A DNA stretch of 64,000 nucleotides, taken from contig OY987263.1 of the NCBI GenBank assembly GCA_963920665.1, forward strand, positions 24,168,547 through 24,232,546. The letters are read 5' to 3'. The notes beneath the pieces were generated by a model, which was given only the letters and a program-made list of their open reading frames with translations, was not told where the DNA came from and ran no database searches. Every line of letters starts with the position of its first letter. Position 1 is the stretch's first letter. The translations under genes were made by a program, and so were the position numbers. Positions 60,706 through 64,000 of the stretch are shown in pieces. Origin of the DNA: Straminergon stramineum. Lineage: Eukaryota > Streptophyta > Bryopsida > Hypnales > Calliergonaceae.

Positions 60706-60984
60706 TCATTGCAAAGGTAAAAGTACAGGACCTGCCAGCCACAAGTGGCCTGTGGCAGTAAAAGACACAGCACGGGTGCGTCCATTTCCAAGGAATAGTT
60801 GACAGAACTGAAGGTGTGATATTAGAGAAAGTGATATTAAAGAAGTCACTGTGTTGCGGCATGCACCTTCCTGGCTCAAGAGCTCGCAGTTTCTCACAAG
60901 CTTCGCCATAGTTTCCAGTTGCATGCCGTTTTTGTACAATTGGTAAACTATCTCCATAAAAGTCCCTGAACCTGCTTCTGTCAA
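60706..60984 (-). CDS. Small unassigned helical ORF, divergent to the NAPE-PLD gene
   Basis: I do not recognise it. The open frame contains an ATG at about residue 10; from there it reads MEIVYQLYKNGMQLETMAKL and continues as a plausible amphipathic helix through RNCELLSQEG, after which the sequence looks less protein-like. A GT right after the GAG-CCAGGAAG part could be a splice donor, making only about 60865-60984 coding. It lies about 180 bp from the putative first exon of the opposite-strand gene, as in a bidirectional promoter. It could be a small gene, one exon of a longer gene or chance. Confidence 0.35.
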   Translation of the reverse strand: MTEAGSGTFMEIVYQLYKNGMQLETMAKLVRNCELLSQEGACRNTVTSLISLSLISHLQFCQLFLGNGRTRAVSFTATGHLWLAGPVLLPLQ

Positions 60985-61162
60985 TCAGTCACGAAACTGG
61001 TGACTGTGCTGTGAGAGTGTCGTTTCTTCAGTTCGTTCACTTCAAATTAGATTTCTGTCACTTGTGCTTCCCAATTCTTCCCTGTGCTTCAATTTCTGGG
61101 TGAGTGGAAGCTCACACTGAAGTCCTTAAGTTACACCTTCAATCAATCGTTAGGACGCCGCT

Positions 61163-61276
61163 ATGGAAGGCAACGTGGGGAAGGAGCACCATGCCCCAGG
61201 AGGGGGTTTTCAGAATCCATATCCGTCTTTTGGCAAGAAGCATTCGTTTGTCACCATCATGAAGACGTTTATGTTT
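61163..61276 (+). CDS. NAPE-PLD: Candidate first exon of the NAPE-PLD-like gene
   Basis: ATG-led, 38 codons up to a GT donor at 61277. It contains GGGFQNPYPSFGKKHSF, which recalls the FxNPWPSW-type N-terminus of NAPE-PLD proteins. A second piece with ILRWKGR near 61357-61380 recalls the following LRW motif, but the phases of these two pieces do not join with the splice sites I can see. At least one exon between here and 62165 is therefore unresolved. Confidence 0.4.
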
Positions 61277-62164
61277 GTAATTTTCGCTCACCGCTCGTAT
61301 TTCTCTTGCTCATCTCATTCTATTGATGCTATGTGAGAGGAGCGAGCACAGACGTGGCTCTAGGAATTTTGCGATGGAAGGGAAGGACTGAGGAAGCACA
61401 AAGGAACCAAAGGCCTTATTTGTCACTTTGTTCTCTGGAGTACTGCAAGTGCTAGACAGAGAAGAGAAAAAGAATTCATTCATTGATGATGACAAATCTG
61501 AAACCATACTTTATGAGACATTACTGCACAGTGCGAGATTGGTGATGTCAGAGGTTTTGATTTGTGCTGTGTGATTTCACTGTTTGGTTCCAAAAAATTC
61601 CTGCGCATTTCTAAGCCCAAAATCTTGTTACCAAAATTCTTGCACCTTGTAGAATTTTCAGGTCTTGGGAACGCTATGGCCTCTATTTTTGGAACCAAAA
61701 GCTTGTACTCTAGCACTCAATCAATTCTCCTATCATACGATGTATATATGCAAATTTGTAGATGTGTTGTTGCTGCAAAGAATTAGGTTTAAGGTTCAAG
61801 GTTCATAGAGTATAGTTACCTCGATCAGGAGGTATCGAGGGTGGCAGTTGCTATCTATGTTGGTTATTAGAATATTCTTCAACAACGGACTCCTCATTCA
61901 TGCTAGCTTTAGGGCTAGAGTTATTCTTCGTCTCGGCATCAAGGCACCAATTTCGAGAACATATGCCTGAACGTATCTGTAGCAAAATGCTTGAAAACTG
62001 ACATATTTTCCAGTATATACTTTGGCAGCATTGATATGATCTGTCGGAGAATATTCCTCTAGTTGAGGAGCGAGCCTTATACTCTTGTTTGCTGGCAACA
62101 CTTTAATTAAAATTCTGGGTCGATCTGGGTTTAGATTCATTTTTTAGTTCTGAATGCTGTGCAG

Positions 62165-64000
62165 GATTGGGACCGAACCCGGAGCCAAGTGACAGCGGAA
62201 GTCAAGCAGCGTCTGGGAACCCCATTAAAAACAGATCTGAATGCTCTCGTGAATCCTCCAGCTGAATCCATACAGGTACAGTGGCAATGCTCGTTAGAAG
62301 AGGCCCTTCAGATCAATGTCATGTTTGAAGATATGAGAGTTTAATCAAGAATTTCTCCTAAGTGGGCAGAAATTATGATTTCAGGCTACATGGGTGGGGC
62401 ACGCCACATTCCTACTTCAATTTGACAAGCTCAACGTGCTCACTGATCCGATTTGGTCAGATCGCTGCAGCCCTTCCTCTTTTGTAGGACCCAAGAGGTG
62501 AGAATTTGGTACCTTCGAGTCAAGCTTCCAGTTCCTTTGCACCATTTGCACCATTTGTATCAGTGATAAGACTTGATAAGATACATCATGTGGGTAAAAC
62601 AATGGCATTTGTTTTATTCAGGATTGTACCAGTCCCATTTCCAATCAAGGATCTCCCACCGGTGGATGTCGTGATTATCTCTCACAATCACTACGGTAAA
62701 TTCATTTTTCGTACATTGCTGTATCGTATCATATATAGATGGTCTTATTCGTTAAAATAGCGGACTTCAGAGCCCTGAATATGTGATATTCAAGTATTCA
62801 AAACTCTGATCTAGTGCTTTCGAGTGCTCAGAAGGGTTTTGGAGGTGACCATTTGTAACCTTGAGTTCTAAAAAATTTAGGGCTGATTAAATTGTAATGT
62901 GATTTTGGTCCTGCGTTTCCAGATCACCTGGACGAACCCTCTGTGAGAGCTTTGGGAAATAAGCCCCTGTATCTCGTGCCGCTTGGAGTTAAAAGTTGGT
63001 ACGTACTTCGACTTGTGCATGAGAGTAGAATTGGGGAGTTTGCAATTTTGACTCAAATTGGGGATTTGGGATCTCAATTTTCAACTCAGAGAGAAAGCCA
63101 TCTTGAATCTTTTCTCACAATGGAAAGCATGGATTCTGTGTCAATTAATCACCTGCATTACTGAACCTTTCGAGACTCTTGCTCTATTCGTGACCTGATT
63201 TGCAAATTACCTTTGTATGTGAACATCATGTGGTTGGAAAATTGGTCTTATTGTTTTGGTTTCGCCGCAGGTTTACAAGCATCGGTATCACCAATGTCGT
63301 AAGCTGCTGCACCACTTTCAAATTTGGTCATATTTTGGTGTTTTGGTGGATTATTGTTCGTATATATTTTAATTACTCGCTCCTGATGCACTTTGTCTGC
63401 AATAGCATCATTCATTCTTATTCCAGGACGAGAGAGCCTAGAATATATAGGGAAGAAAGGGGCACTGTTGTTGTTTAGTAATGTCTCTCATGGATGGTAA
63501 TTCAGTAGAAGGCCTACTTAGTTACTCTACTAGTTTTGCAAGTTGCTGATATTCCTAGGTTCTCTTCCAACGTCATTTATATATACATAACACATTTTTT
63601 CCCCAATACAGATTGAGCTTGATTGGTGGCAAGAACATAAATTCTCAGTTTCAGATGGAGATGCGGTGAAGACATTGCGAGCTGTGTGTACGCCCTCCCA
63701 ACATTTTTCTGGTCGTGGGATTTTGGATAGAAACCAGGTATGTTGGAAATGTTGTTATAAATATGGGTCAGTCAACCTCGTCATTTGCGAGAGCTGCTTA
63801 GATACATTTCCATCTTCTACATATATATTTTTTGCAGACGACCAAGGTTTTTTATCTTTGTTTTTTCAGTGCACCTAGTTCTGAACTATTGATTGGTTGT
63901 GGATGAACAGTCGCTCTGGTGCTCATGGGTGCTGGAGAGCCCATCAAAGAAGATATATTTTGGGGGGGATACAGGGTATTGTTCTGTGTCGAGGGAAAGT
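62165..64000 (+). CDS. NAPE-PLD: NAPE-PLD-like phospholipase D (metallo-beta-lactamase fold), partial
   Basis: Seven consecutive in-frame exons: 62165-62275, 62385-62497, 62622-62695, 62923-62998, 63271-63298, 63612-63737 and 63911 to the window edge, where the gene is cut. N-acyl-phosphatidylethanolamine phospholipase D releases N-acylethanolamines from membrane NAPE and needs a dinuclear zinc centre. Visible family marks are TWVGHATFLLQ, LTDPIWSDRCSPSSFVGPKR, the metal-binding HNHYDHLD (split by an intron after Tyr), LVPLGVKSWF, IELDWWQEH, CTPSQHFSGRG with the next His ligand, and FGGDTGYC with the Asp ligand. The order follows mammalian NAPE-PLD closely. About 230 residues are visible; the C-terminal third lies beyond the window. 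Upstream exons are tentative. Confidence 0.92.

Overview
The window is nuclear DNA from a land plant. It has intron-rich genes with GT-AG splice sites, long AT-rich gene deserts, and plant-specific families: a SOSEKI polarity protein, secreted eight-cysteine lipid transfer proteins and a plant cysteine-rich thionin-like protein. The lipid transfer proteins have an unusual C-terminal tail and the SOSEKI protein is very long, so a bryophyte or other non-seed plant fits best. That lineage call is inference. No rRNA gene, tRNA gene, CRISPR array or organellar insert was recognised.

Genes from left to right: (1) a short single-exon gene for a membrane-anchored CX3C cysteine-rich protein (11627-11986, +), preceded by three telo-box motifs. 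(2) SOSEKI (26219-30817, +), seven exons and 820 aa, with an N-terminal DIX-like domain, a long disordered middle and a C-terminal C2HC zinc finger; its ATG is preceded by three diverged tandem repeats of about 200 bp carrying upstream ORFs. (3) A prolyl 4-hydroxylase (33083-36151, -), eight exons, 283 aa, complete catalytic residues and a signal anchor. (4) EMC2, a TPR subunit of the ER membrane protein complex (43821-46519, +), nine exons, 304 aa. (5, 6) Two related lipid transfer protein genes in the same orientation (47870-48848 and 51277-52473, +), with identical intron placement. (7) The 5' and central part of a NAPE-PLD-like metallo-beta-lactamase-fold phospholipase (62165 to the window end, +), cut by the right edge; its first exons are uncertain. 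A small unassigned minus-strand ORF (60706-60984) lies divergently upstream of it. The exon models were built by hand from splice sites, reading frame and recall of protein families, and all joins keep frame.

Most other DNA is decayed transposon sequence. Several elements can be delimited exactly by termini and target duplications: a 1.1-kb solo LTR (58069-59175, TCAAG duplication); CACTA-type MITEs with 3-bp duplications (17624-17839, 18634-18711, 53413-53604); and Harbinger/Tourist-type elements flanked by TAA (19283-19424, 21618-21893, 21897-22326, 37712-38671). A family with TTAACCCC...GGGGTTAA ends occurs many times (5921-6855, 39434-40085, 42114-43432, 59349-59937 and degenerate copies). 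Other foldbacks and dispersed repeats sit in introns and promoters.

The genes do not form one pathway. P4H and EMC2 act in the secretory pathway, the lipid transfer proteins pass through it, SOSEKI acts at the cell cortex and NAPE-PLD acts on membrane lipids. No previously undescribed multi-gene system is evident. The most distinctive signals are the SOSEKI architecture with its repeated uORF leader and the layered MITE insertions.
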